Below are positions 15,597-24,346 of a stretch of DNA of 64,000 bases, in pieces (the first letter of the stretch is position 1; each line of letters begins with the position of its first letter). The stretch comes from an uncultured Bacteroidales bacterium (GTDB lineage: Bacteria > Bacteroidota > Bacteroidia > Bacteroidales > F082): positions 1-64,000 of the forward strand of contig ONFO01000006.1 in assembly GCA_900317155.1 (NCBI GenBank), written 5' to 3'. Under the pieces are notes generated by a model. That model had not been told where the DNA came from and did not search any database. It was given only the letters and a program-made list of their open reading frames with translations. The position numbers and the translations under genes are program-made.

Positions 15597-15604
15597 CAAA
15601 AATA
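15597..15604 (-). promoter_or_regulatory. Promoter -7 element for the Smr protein gene
   Basis: TATTTTTG on the minus strand, 20 bases before the ATG at 15576; it decides the start. Confidence 0.6.
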
Positions 15605-15651
15605 CACAATTTTGGCAGAATTTTTGTATCTTCGCCGCTGAATTTCAAAAG

Positions 15652-16584
15652 ATGATGAAACCGAGACTCCTTGTCATAGTGTTCGCCTTGATGATGGCGG
15701 CTTGCACAAAGCCCAACGAAAAGGCTGAAATTAACTTGAACCTTGGCTATGAAGTCAATGGGAAGTCGTTGGTTACTGACTCGTTATGCTACGAGAATGA
15801 AGCTGGAAATAAGTTTCTCATCACAGAGATACAATGGTTTCTTTCCAACATTGAGCTGAAAAACGAAGCAGGCGATTGGATTATGCTCCATCAGACAGGC
15901 CTTTCAGACACTTTGGACGTCAGCCGAGTCTATTATATCGACACCGATATTCCGGAATCACAAACATTACATTCCAGTCCTGTGAAAGTCGGCCACTACA
16001 CCGCCATCCGTTTCACTTTTGGACTGGACGAAACCGACAACCAAACAGGTTTATTCACCGACCCGCCCGAGTCGGAAATGTTCTGGCCAGATATGCTGGG
16101 CGGTGGCTACCACTACATGAAACTGAATGGCAAATACCTCAAGGCGGAAGACCGTCTTGCCCCGATGGCCATCCATCTCGGCATCGGACAAAACGAAGAC
16201 TGCACCGAGTTTTACCAAAACTACTTCATCGTGGAGTTGCCTATTGAGTTCAATGTCAAAGTGAACACTGAAAACCAACTTGACTTGACGATGGTCATCG
16301 ACAACTGGTTCCGCAATCCCAACACGATTGACTTTGACGAATTAGGCAGCCATATCATGCAAAACCAAACCGCTCAACGATTGCTAAAAGGCAACGGAAA
16401 AGACGTGTTCAGAATCGGGATGCCTACTGACAATGAAAACAATAAAAATATGGAAAAGGATAATAGTCTTGCAGAAAAGTTCAAAAACGTGATGCAGAAA
16501 GCCGCACCGAAGCCGCATTTTTGGAATTGGGAAAGTGTTAAAGAGAGGCATTTGAATTCAAAGATTCAAAATTCAAAAATTTAA
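15652..16584 (+). CDS. mbnP: MbnP family copper-binding lipoprotein
   Basis: 310 residues. The lipobox MMAAC places the lipid on Cys18. The body fits MbnP: a beta-rich domain with FLITEIQWFLSNIEL, FTFGLDETDN and the characteristic FWPDMLGGGYHYMKLNG. In methanotrophs MbnP binds copper, and a Trp is oxidised by its partner MbnH. The next gene, 16 bases on, encodes the MbnH-like diheme protein, so the pair is intact. The last ~50 residues are a charged extension (KNMEKDN..., KPHFWNWES) that may be lineage-specific. Located at the periplasmic face of a membrane. The function here is inferred from the pair. Confidence 0.8.
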   Translation: MMKPRLLVIVFALMMAACTKPNEKAEINLNLGYEVNGKSLVTDSLCYENEAGNKFLITEIQWFLSNIELKNEAGDWIMLHQTGLSDTLDVSRVYYIDTDIPESQTLHSSPVKVGHYTAIRFTFGLDETDNQTGLFTDPPESEMFWPDMLGGGYHYMKLNGKYLKAEDRLAPMAIHLGIGQNEDCTEFYQNYFIVELPIEFNVKVNTENQLDLTMVIDNWFRNPNTIDFDELGSHIMQNQTAQRLLKGNGKDVFRIGMPTDNENNKNMEKDNSLAEKFKNVMQKAAPKPHFWNWESVKERHLNSKIQNSKI

Positions 16585-16600
16585 TATTCAAAGATTGGGG

Positions 16601-17662
16601 ATGATAGTTACAAAAAGAACCATAATTTACTGGTTGTTAGTATTGGGTTTGCTATTCACAATTGAAGCTTGCAAGCCTGAGCATTATCAATATACACCAA
16701 CGCCTTACGAATTGGTTCAACCTTCCTATTTCCCCACAAAGAACAACATCCCTGCTGACAATCCTATGACAGAGGAAGGTGTGGCTTTGGGTAAAAAACT
16801 GTTTTATGACCCGCGTCTGTCGGGTCGCAACGGTACGGATGGCATCCGCAGCTGTTCCTCCTGCCATCATCAAGAACACAACTTTGAATACGGTGCTCCG
16901 ACCAACACCCACCATGCCATGCTGCCGCTGATTAACTTGGCATGGAACCGCACTGGATTGGGCTGGAATGGTGGCGTGGCCACCTTGGAAGACATGGTTT
17001 TGGCGGCAGTCACCAGTCCCGTGGAAATCAATGCGGACACCAATCAGGTTGTCAAATACTTACAGAAGACCGATGATTATCCCGAGTTGTTTTACAAGGC
17101 TTTTGGAAGTCGCGACATTACTTTTGTCAACGTTGAACGTGCCATAGCGCAGTTTGTGAGAAGTTTGGTCTCCGCCAACAGCAAATTTGACCGTTATCTG
17201 CTTGGTAAAGAAGAACTTACAGATGATGAAATGGCTGGCTATGAGCTGTTTTGCACCGAAGAAGGCGCCGACTGTTTCCACTGCCATGGCGGTGGAGGAT
17301 TGGCACTAATGACCACCAACCTGTTCTACAATAACGGTTTGGACGACGAGTTCACCGATCCCGAGGACCGCGCTGCCGTCACGGGAAGCCATTGGGACCG
17401 TGGCGCTTACAAAGCCCCTACGCTTCGAAACATCGCCGTATCGGCACCATACATGCACGACGGACGCTTCACCACCTTGGATGAGGTGATCAACTTCTAT
17501 AGCGAAGGTGTGAAAGACTCCGAGAACATCAACCCGCTGATGCACCATGTGATGGACGGCGGCGTGCAGCTTACCGATTTAGAGAAAATCCAACTGAAAG
17601 CGTTTTTGAACACTTTGACGGATGAGACGTTTTTGAACAACCCAGATTATTCCAAGCCATGA
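16601..17662 (+). CDS. mbnH: MbnH-like diheme cytochrome c peroxidase family protein
   Basis: 353 residues from the ATG at 16601 (a TTG at 16595 is less likely). It has a lipoprotein-type signal with Cys24. Two c-type heme motifs are present: C85-SS-C88-H89 and C225-FH-C228-H229. Family landmarks include LPLINLAWNRTGLGWNGG, TSPVEI and APYMHDGRFTTLDEVINFY. In the CcpA/MauG/MbnH superfamily two hemes form a high-valent state; MbnH uses it to oxidise a Trp of MbnP. The mbnP gene directly upstream argues for that function, with a simple H2O2 peroxidase as alternative. Its stop overlaps the next start (ATGA). Confidence 0.85.
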   Translation: MIVTKRTIIYWLLVLGLLFTIEACKPEHYQYTPTPYELVQPSYFPTKNNIPADNPMTEEGVALGKKLFYDPRLSGRNGTDGIRSCSSCHHQEHNFEYGAPTNTHHAMLPLINLAWNRTGLGWNGGVATLEDMVLAAVTSPVEINADTNQVVKYLQKTDDYPELFYKAFGSRDITFVNVERAIAQFVRSLVSANSKFDRYLLGKEELTDDEMAGYELFCTEEGADCFHCHGGGGLALMTTNLFYNNGLDDEFTDPEDRAAVTGSHWDRGAYKAPTLRNIAVSAPYMHDGRFTTLDEVINFYSEGVKDSENINPLMHHVMDGGVQLTDLEKIQLKAFLNTLTDETFLNNPDYSKP

Positions 17663-18654
17663 CCTTTCCTTGGGGAGATAACAGAAGATTCAACAGCTAC
17701 AACAACTACTTCACAAAACAGTTCGGAGGGCGGGTGCAGAAAATCAGTATCGATGCGGGTTTCAGCTGTCCGAACAGAGATGGGAAAATCAGTACGGGAG
17801 GATGTACTTTTTGCAGTAACGAGGCTTTCAACCCGTCGTATTGTCGGCCAGAAAAGAGTATTAAGCAGCAGATTGAGGAAGGTATAGAGTTCCACCAAAA
17901 GCGTTATCGCAAGGCAAATAAGTATTTGGCTTATTTTCAGCCGTTTTCGAATACTTACAAGCCGTTGGAGGAGTTGAAGAGGATTTATGAGCAGGCTTTG
18001 GAAGGCATAGATTCCATCCCCGCACTATCCATCGCTAGGAATGACATGCCTTCCAAACCACAGATTGTCGGTATCGTCATTGGCACAAGGCCTGATCTGG
18101 TTGACGAGTCCCTTTTGCAATACCTCAACGAGATACAGCAAACGCATTATGTCATGCTGGAATATGGTGTGGAGAGTGTCTATGACGAGACTTTGAAACG
18201 CGTAAACCGAGGGCACGACTTTGCTACTGCGGAACACGCCATTCGAATGACAGCCGACTACGGCATTCCTTGCGGGGCACATTTCATTTTCGGCCTGCCT
18301 GGCGAGACCAAAACCATGATGCTTGATGCCGCCAACATCATATCACAACTGCCACTGACCACAGTCAAGTTCCACCAACTGCAGATCTTCAAAGGCACCA
18401 AGATGGCTGAGGAATACCTTGAATATCCCGAGCATTTCCATCTCTTCGACTTGAAGGAATACATCGATTTCGTCATCGACTTTGCCGAACACCTGAATCC
18501 TGGTATCGTCATTGAGCGATTTGCGGGCGAGGTGCCACCGCGATATCTTGTCTCGGAGCCTTGGATGAAGTTGAGATATGACGAGGTATTGAGACGTATT
18601 GAAAAACGAATGGAAGAAAGAGACATCTGGCAGGGAAAAAAGTATCGGCAATAA
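17659..18654 (+). CDS. Radical SAM protein of the TIGR01212/YhcC family
   Basis: 331 residues. The radical SAM cluster ligands are C37, C49 and C52 in FSCPNRDG...GGCTFCSN, the unusual wide-spaced form (C-x11-C-x2-C) typical of TIGR01212. Also visible are YLAYFQPFSNTYKP, GTRPDLVDE and HFIFGLPGETK. The reaction of this family is not firmly known; tRNA modification has been suggested for related proteins. It overlaps mbnH by 4 bases, probably a shared transcript without functional link. Confidence 0.88.
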   Translation: MTFPWGDNRRFNSYNNYFTKQFGGRVQKISIDAGFSCPNRDGKISTGGCTFCSNEAFNPSYCRPEKSIKQQIEEGIEFHQKRYRKANKYLAYFQPFSNTYKPLEELKRIYEQALEGIDSIPALSIARNDMPSKPQIVGIVIGTRPDLVDESLLQYLNEIQQTHYVMLEYGVESVYDETLKRVNRGHDFATAEHAIRMTADYGIPCGAHFIFGLPGETKTMMLDAANIISQLPLTTVKFHQLQIFKGTKMAEEYLEYPEHFHLFDLKEYIDFVIDFAEHLNPGIVIERFAGEVPPRYLVSEPWMKLRYDEVLRRIEKRMEERDIWQGKKYRQ

Positions 18655-18725
18655 CATACTTTTCTACAAAAAGTTACTTTTTGTGCTATTTTTTCGCCTA
18701 ATAATTAAACTAGATAACTTGGATA

Positions 18726-20453
18726 ATGAAAAGACTTATCTTTATCTTCACCGTGCTTTTTCTCTGCTTCGTCAGTCTAGTCGCGCAGCCCGTCCTTGAC
18801 CCTGGGCTTGAAGCGGAGATGCAACGCATTGGCGATGAGGAGAAATCAAAGGTTGTCATCCTCCTTACGGAGCAATCTGATGCAACGGCTTTACTTCGTG
18901 AGGCTGAGTATTTCGCCTCCAGACAAGAACAGCGGCAATTTGTCATCGAGACCTTGAAACGGCAGGCAGAAACCTCTCAATATGAGTTGATTGGACTTTT
19001 GAATGAGATGGAGCGCAACGGAATGGTGGACGAGATTCAACAGTTTTGGATTGTGAATTGCGTCAGTTGCAAGGCCAACAAAGCGGCCATCAACGACTTG
19101 GCGCAACACCGCGACATCATGACAATTTACCACTGCCAAGAAACCCAATGGATTTTTGAGAATGAGGCCACGCCTGGCCCGAGAGGCAATGGACGCGAAA
19201 TCACCCAAAACCTGCTGCAAGTCAATGCGCCGCAGGTGTGGGAACAAGGCTACATGGGCGCAGGTGTTTTGATTGCTATCATTGACACAGGTATCCGCCT
19301 CGACCATGCCGACTTGGCCGGTCGCCTTTGGGACGGCGGCGCGGAATTTCCCCATCACGGCTACGACTTCTACTACCACGACAACGACCCTTCCGATGAT
19401 TGGGGACACGGCACGCATGTGGCCGGAACCATTTGTGGCACAGGAGCTTCTAGTTCACAGACAGGCATCGCTCCAGAGGCCACCATCATGGCCTTGAAAG
19501 CCTTCAACAGCGATGGCGTTGGCGAGGAAACCCATTGGGTGGCCGCCATGCAGTTCGCTTTGGAGCATGATGCCGACTTGATGAACATGTCGTTGGGCCG
19601 ACCCCAACCCAATCCTGCACAAAAACTCATGATGCACCAGGCCTGCGACAACACTTTGGCGGCTGGCGTGGTGGTGGCTGCCTGTGCAGGCAACATCCGA
19701 CAAATGCAGTTCATGATGCCCGTGCCGAACAACATCTACACTCCGGGCGACTGTCCTCCGCCGCATCTGCACGAAGACCAGCTGGTTAATGCAGGTGGAA
19801 CAAGTTGCGTGATTTGTGTGGGCGCGGTGAATTACGACAACGCCATCGCCTCGTTCTCGTCCGAAGGCCCTTCACAATGGACTGATGTGACTGCATACAA
19901 CGACTATCCCTATACGGCGGGCAGCACGACCGAGATAGGCCTCATCCGTCCCGACATTTGTGCTCCCGGTGTTCAAATCAAGTCATTGGATTTCAATACC
20001 ACCGACGGCTACACCTTGATGGACGGCACTTCGATGGCCACACCCTTGGTGGCTGGTACCATCGCCTTGATGCTCTCCAAAAACCACGAACTCACGCCCG
20101 CGCAAATCGACGAGATTCTTGAACGCACCGCTGTAAAACTCACTGAGCACAAGAGCAACGACTTTGGCTCAGGCCTTTTGGATGCCTTGGCTGCCGTGAA
20201 TGCCGTAGACTATGACGGAGTCGAAAAGATACGAAATGAAGCGCAAGTTTATCCCAATCCGAGCACAGGGGATTTCACCGTTGTCGGGGAGGGAATCCAT
20301 AGGGTTTACGTGTTTTCTATTGAAGGCAAATTATTGAAAACCATCGAAATGAACGGAAAAGAATGCCACATCGAAGACTTGACGAACGGTGTTTATTTAT
20401 TGAAAATCGACACGGAGAACGGTGTTATCGTGAACAAAATCGTGAAATTGTAA
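18726..20453 (+). CDS. T9SS-secreted subtilisin-like (S8) peptidase
   Basis: 575 residues. The order is signal peptide (to about AQP, residue 21), a ~130-residue pro-region, the S8 catalytic domain with D187 (IIDTGIRLDH), H228 (GHGTHVAGT) and S436 (GTSMATPLVAG), then a type A T9SS sorting domain (VYPNPSTGDF ... VYLLKIDTENGVIVNKIVKL region). It should cross the outer membrane by the Por/T9SS system and be surface-attached or released. It is followed 4 bases later by a paralog of nearly equal length, so the pair is a tandem duplication in one operon. Confidence 0.92.
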   Translation: MKRLIFIFTVLFLCFVSLVAQPVLDPGLEAEMQRIGDEEKSKVVILLTEQSDATALLREAEYFASRQEQRQFVIETLKRQAETSQYELIGLLNEMERNGMVDEIQQFWIVNCVSCKANKAAINDLAQHRDIMTIYHCQETQWIFENEATPGPRGNGREITQNLLQVNAPQVWEQGYMGAGVLIAIIDTGIRLDHADLAGRLWDGGAEFPHHGYDFYYHDNDPSDDWGHGTHVAGTICGTGASSSQTGIAPEATIMALKAFNSDGVGEETHWVAAMQFALEHDADLMNMSLGRPQPNPAQKLMMHQACDNTLAAGVVVAACAGNIRQMQFMMPVPNNIYTPGDCPPPHLHEDQLVNAGGTSCVICVGAVNYDNAIASFSSEGPSQWTDVTAYNDYPYTAGSTTEIGLIRPDICAPGVQIKSLDFNTTDGYTLMDGTSMATPLVAGTIALMLSKNHELTPAQIDEILERTAVKLTEHKSNDFGSGLLDALAAVNAVDYDGVEKIRNEAQVYPNPSTGDFTVVGEGIHRVYVFSIEGKLLKTIEMNGKECHIEDLTNGVYLLKIDTENGVIVNKIVKL

Positions 20454-20457
20454 AACC

Positions 20458-22173
20458 ATGAAAAGAATTGCCCTGATTCCCATTCTGTTGTTGGCCTGCA
20501 TGACAGGTTTTGCTCAAGGTTGCCTCGACCCGCTGTTGAGCCAGGAAATGAACCGCCGAAGCGATGACGAGCAAATCGCGGTCATTGTGCTGATGAAAGC
20601 GCAATATGACCGCTCGCAGTTGTGCCGACGCGCCGATTATTACCCTTCACGCACCGAGCGCAGAGCGTTTGTAGTCAATGAGTTGAAAACTTTCACTGAG
20701 GCTTCGCAGCATGACTTGAAAAGCATCCTTGCCGAGATGGAAAGCCACGGCATGGTTTCTTCCGTGCGTAGCCTTTGGTCGGCCAACACGCTGTATTTAG
20801 AGGCAACAAAAACTGCTTTGCTCGACCTTTCAGAACGCGCTGACATTGAAACCATTAGCCTCAACATTCAGCACCAATGGATTCCCAATGGCGAAACGCA
20901 AAATCTGGCATTCACAACGCGTGAAATTACACCGAACATCACGATGGTGAACGCTGACCAAGTGTGGGAATTGGGCTACACGGGTGCAGGTGTCGTGGTG
21001 GCCGTCGTCGATTCAGGAGTGAACTACGAGCACCTCGACCTCGCAGATCACCTTTGGGACGGCGGCGAGGGATTTCCGCATCACGGCTATGATATCGTGA
21101 ACGACGACAACGACCCGATGGACGACAAAGGCCACGGGACGCATTGTGCAGGCACGGTGTTGGGCGACGGCACAGCAGGCTCGCTGACAGGCATGGCGCC
21201 CGAGGCCACCTTGATGTGCGTCAAGAGCATCCGTGGCGATGGCTTTGGCGGCGCGGTGAACATTGCCGGCGGCATGGAATGGTCGGTCGAGCATGGCTGC
21301 GACTTGATAAGCATGTCGTTGGGCATGGCTGGCGCTGGAGTTGCTGACAAGGAAATCTTGCGCCGTACCTGCGAAGCCATCTTGGATACAGGCATCGTGG
21401 CTTTGGTCTGTGCTGGAAATGAAGGTATTAACATCTTTCAGATGATGTACCCGATACCCAACAATGTGCGCGTGCCGGCCAGTTGTCCCCCGCCTTACCT
21501 CGACCCCGACCAAATGGCCAATCCCGGCCCCTTGAGTTGCGTGGTGGCCGTCGGTGCCGTGAACTATAATGACGCTGCCGCCGACTTCACCTCGCGTGGC
21601 CCAGTCACATGGCAGGACACCGAGTTTGGCGACTATGCCTACAACCCTGGCATCGGTCTCATCCGCCCTGACTTGTGCGCCCCTGGAGTAAACATCAAGT
21701 CGTTGGATTACGAAAACACCAGCGGCTACACCAACATGGACGGCACCTCGCAGGCCACACCTTGCGTGGCGGGCATCGTTGCTCTGATGCTGCAAAAGAA
21801 CCCCGAGCTGACGCCAGCAGAGATTTGCCGCATTTTGGAAGAGACCTCCGTCAAACTGACGCCCACCAAGAGCAACATCACTGGCGTGGGCCGCGTGGAT
21901 GCCTTGGCTGCCGTGAATGCCGTGGAAGCCTACGATGGCGTCACAGAGCAAAGCATTGAGGCTGAAATCTTTCCTAATCCTTCAAGCAGTAGTTTCACCA
22001 TCGCTTGCGAGGGCGTGAAGCGAGTTTCAGTTTATTCCGTTGACGGGCGGTTGGTGAAGACTTTTGAAGTCAAGGCAACAGAATGCCGCATAGATGATTT
22101 AGAAAGAGGCATTTATTTGGTTAGGATGGAGATGAGCAACGAAACTGTTGTGCAAAAGATTGTGAAGATGTAG
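20458..22173 (+). CDS. T9SS-secreted subtilisin-like (S8) peptidase, second copy
   Basis: 571 residues with the same layout as its upstream neighbour. The catalytic triad is D185 (VVDSGVNYEH), H226 (GHGTHCAGT) and S431 in GTSQATPCVAG; the usual Met after the nucleophile is Gln and an extra Cys follows. The C-terminal T9SS domain begins IFPNPSSSSF and ends with a NETVVQKIVKM-type tail. The catalytic domains are similar but clearly diverged, so this is an old duplication. Different cleavage preferences are likely but not deducible. Confidence 0.92.
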   Translation: MKRIALIPILLLACMTGFAQGCLDPLLSQEMNRRSDDEQIAVIVLMKAQYDRSQLCRRADYYPSRTERRAFVVNELKTFTEASQHDLKSILAEMESHGMVSSVRSLWSANTLYLEATKTALLDLSERADIETISLNIQHQWIPNGETQNLAFTTREITPNITMVNADQVWELGYTGAGVVVAVVDSGVNYEHLDLADHLWDGGEGFPHHGYDIVNDDNDPMDDKGHGTHCAGTVLGDGTAGSLTGMAPEATLMCVKSIRGDGFGGAVNIAGGMEWSVEHGCDLISMSLGMAGAGVADKEILRRTCEAILDTGIVALVCAGNEGINIFQMMYPIPNNVRVPASCPPPYLDPDQMANPGPLSCVVAVGAVNYNDAAADFTSRGPVTWQDTEFGDYAYNPGIGLIRPDLCAPGVNIKSLDYENTSGYTNMDGTSQATPCVAGIVALMLQKNPELTPAEICRILEETSVKLTPTKSNITGVGRVDALAAVNAVEAYDGVTEQSIEAEIFPNPSSSSFTIACEGVKRVSVYSVDGRLVKTFEVKATECRIDDLERGIYLVRMEMSNETVVQKIVKM

Positions 22174-22416
22174 CATTTCTGAAACGAAAACACAGGGTAC
22201 TTTATTTTTCCAGGACACCCATATCTCAGAGCTGTGAAACCCATATCTGCCGCATGTCAACCATAGGGGTCTATGGAAGGCTAATACATATAAAAAAAGC
22301 GACCGTCCATAAGGTCAGCAAAGCACCAAGTCGGAGGATAAAAGGTAGGTTTCCATCAATTGAGATATGGATTTTACCCCCCTCAATCCTCGTTCACTTA
22401 AAGCCCAACAATGACC
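22174..22416. other. Intergenic region with no recognisable gene
   Basis: Between the second subtilase and the acyl-CoA dehydrogenase terminator. It holds a near-direct repeat of ACCCATATCT (about 22216 and 22241) and one short unconvincing frame. I see no promoter, RNA or gene here. Confidence 0.5.
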
Positions 22417-22455
22417 ACAAAAAAAAGTACGCTTTATGAAATAAAGCGCACTTTT
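22417..22455 (-). terminator. Terminator of the etf/acyl-CoA dehydrogenase operon
   Basis: Long stem AAAAGTACGCTTTAT/ATAAAGCGCACTTTT with one mismatch and a GAA loop. On the minus strand it is followed by a T run. Confidence 0.85.
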
Positions 22456-22475
22456 CATTTTGAATAAAAGTCTGA

Positions 22476-24203
22476 TTACTCTGTCACTTCCTTCGCCTTC
22501 GCTCTGAAGTTCACCAAGTCTTCCTCGATGAAGTTCTTCACATAGACGCTCTTGCCGATGACGTCTTCCTCGGCGGCGTGGACGTAGACATTTGCCGACT
22601 GGGTGAAGAGGTGCGGAGCATGGGTGGCGTCGTCGAGGATGAGCAGCGACATCATGATGTCGCCAGTCATGTCGTAGAGACGACGGGCCAAGAAGTCCTG
22701 AACCTCCTGGTTGTTGGCACCTTTCACGTAGTTGATGCTCTGGTCATAGAGTTCAACCAGCGTGCGCACCGTGTTCTGCAAGGGCTTCAAGTCCTCAGAG
22801 ACTTCGTTCTCGAGCATTTCCTTCATGATGGTGAGGTAGGTGCCGTTGGTGATGTAACGGATGGCGGCTACCACCTGCAGCTGCGTCGTGCCTTCGTAGA
22901 TGGAGAAGATACGGGCGTCGCGGTAGAGGCGCTGGCACTTGTACTCCATGATGAAGCCCGAACCACCGTGGATGCTGATGGCATCGTAGGCGTTCTGGTT
23001 GGCATACTCGGAGTTCATACCCTTGGCCAGAGGCGTGAAGGCATCGGCGAGACGCGAGTACTTCTTGCATTCGGCGCGTTCTTCAGGCGTCAGAGGACGC
23101 TCGCGCTGGATGTCCTCAAGGCACTTGTAGATGTCGACATAACGGGCAGTCATGTATAGCAGCGAACGGCCGGCGTCGATCTTAGCCTTCATACGAGAAA
23201 GCATGTCATAAACAGCCGGGAATTCGATGATTCTCTTGTGGAACTGCTGACGTTCGCCAGCATACTTCAGAGCCTCGTTGTAAGCCTCTTGTCCCAGACC
23301 GACGGACTGTGCAGCGATACCAAGACGGGCGCTGTTCATCAAGGCCATGACGTACTTGATAAGGCCCAAACGGGTCTCACCGCAAAGCTCAGCCTTGGCG
23401 TTCTTGTAGGTCAACTCACAGGTCGGGGAACCGTGAATACCAAGTTTGTGCTCGATGTGACGCACATTGACGCCGCCTTGGCGCTTGTCGTAGATGAACA
23501 TCGACAGGCCACGACCGTCCTTGGTGCCTTCCTCGGAACGGGCCAGGACAAGGTGGATGTTGGAGTCGCCATTGGTGATGAAACGCTTCACGCCGTTGAG
23601 CAGATAGCAGCCGTCCTTTTCACTATAGGTAGCCTTCAGCATGACGCTTTGCAGGTCGGAACCGGCATCGGGCTCGGTGAGGTCCATTGACATGGTCTCG
23701 CCGGCACAAACGCGCGGAATGTACTTCATGCGCTGCTCCTCGTTGCCGAATTCATATAAGGTGTCGATGCACGACTGCAGCGACCAGATGTTCTGGAAGC
23801 CAGCATCGGCACTGGCCACCATCTCGCTCAGCATGGAGAAGACGGTGATGGGCAGGTTCAAGCCACCGTAACGGCGCGGCATGGAAACACCCCAGAGGCC
23901 ACCCTTGGTGCAGGCATCGAGGTTCTCCACGGTCTTGGAGGCATAGATCATGCGGCCATTCTCCAAATGCGGACCTTCGAGGTCGACACTCTCGGAGTTG
24001 GGTTCGATGATGTTGGCGGTGATGTCGCCCGTGATGTCTAAAACGCGGCGGTAGTTCTCCATCGCGTCTTCGTAGTCGACGGGAGCATAATCGTATTTGT
24101 CCTTATCCGCAAAGTTGCGTTCCTTCAACTCGACGATGCGCTTCATCAGCGGGTGGTCGAGGTAGAATTGCAGGTTCGGGTTATCGTTATAATAGTTTGC
24201 CAT
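22476..24203 (-). CDS. Acyl-CoA dehydrogenase
   Basis: 575 residues, longer than the classic ~380-residue enzymes because of an extra C-terminal domain of about 120 residues seen in a subgroup of bacterial ACADs. FAD-binding and substrate-loop motifs are present (SMDLTEPDAGSDLQSV, RFITNGDSN). The catalytic base is probably the Glu in IYEGTTQLQ. It oxidises acyl-CoA to enoyl-CoA (or in anaerobes reduces the enoyl form) and passes electrons to EtfAB, whose genes are directly upstream in the operon. Short-chain fermentation chemistry, e.g. butyryl-CoA, is plausible; chain length cannot be read. Confidence 0.9.
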   Translation of the reverse strand: MANYYNDNPNLQFYLDHPLMKRIVELKERNFADKDKYDYAPVDYEDAMENYRRVLDITGDITANIIEPNSESVDLEGPHLENGRMIYASKTVENLDACTKGGLWGVSMPRRYGGLNLPITVFSMLSEMVASADAGFQNIWSLQSCIDTLYEFGNEEQRMKYIPRVCAGETMSMDLTEPDAGSDLQSVMLKATYSEKDGCYLLNGVKRFITNGDSNIHLVLARSEEGTKDGRGLSMFIYDKRQGGVNVRHIEHKLGIHGSPTCELTYKNAKAELCGETRLGLIKYVMALMNSARLGIAAQSVGLGQEAYNEALKYAGERQQFHKRIIEFPAVYDMLSRMKAKIDAGRSLLYMTARYVDIYKCLEDIQRERPLTPEERAECKKYSRLADAFTPLAKGMNSEYANQNAYDAISIHGGSGFIMEYKCQRLYRDARIFSIYEGTTQLQVVAAIRYITNGTYLTIMKEMLENEVSEDLKPLQNTVRTLVELYDQSINYVKGANNQEVQDFLARRLYDMTGDIMMSLLILDDATHAPHLFTQSANVYVHAAEEDVIGKSVYVKNFIEEDLVNFRAKAKEVTE

Positions 24204-24209
24204 TTTGTT

Positions 24210-24344
24210 CTATTTTTGTGGATTGTTGTTCTCGGATTTGTCCTTCTTTTTTCCTTTCATATTGATAATATCTATCACCCCTAAAATCTGGAATGCAGAT
24301 AATACCACAGCAATTACATAGAGGACAATAGCAACAATTACCAT
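24210..24344 (-). CDS. 44-residue single-span membrane protein
   Basis: Between etfA and the acyl-CoA dehydrogenase gene, with spacings of 2 and 6 bases. The product starts MVIVAIVLYVIAVVLSAFQI (one transmembrane helix) and ends in a Lys/Asn-rich cytosolic tail (KGKKKDKSENNNPQK). Exact packing within the operon and a clear hydrophobic-then-basic design support a real gene. It might anchor the ETF/dehydrogenase complex at the membrane, but that is conjecture. Confidence 0.7.
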   Translation of the reverse strand: MVIVAIVLYVIAVVLSAFQILGVIDIINMKGKKKDKSENNNPQK

Positions 24345-24346
24345 AT

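Noticed and set aside
22174-22416. A short plus-strand gene after the second subtilase
   Set aside because: The frame is about 60 codons, lacks a promoter and has no coding character; it lies against the operon terminator of the opposite strand.
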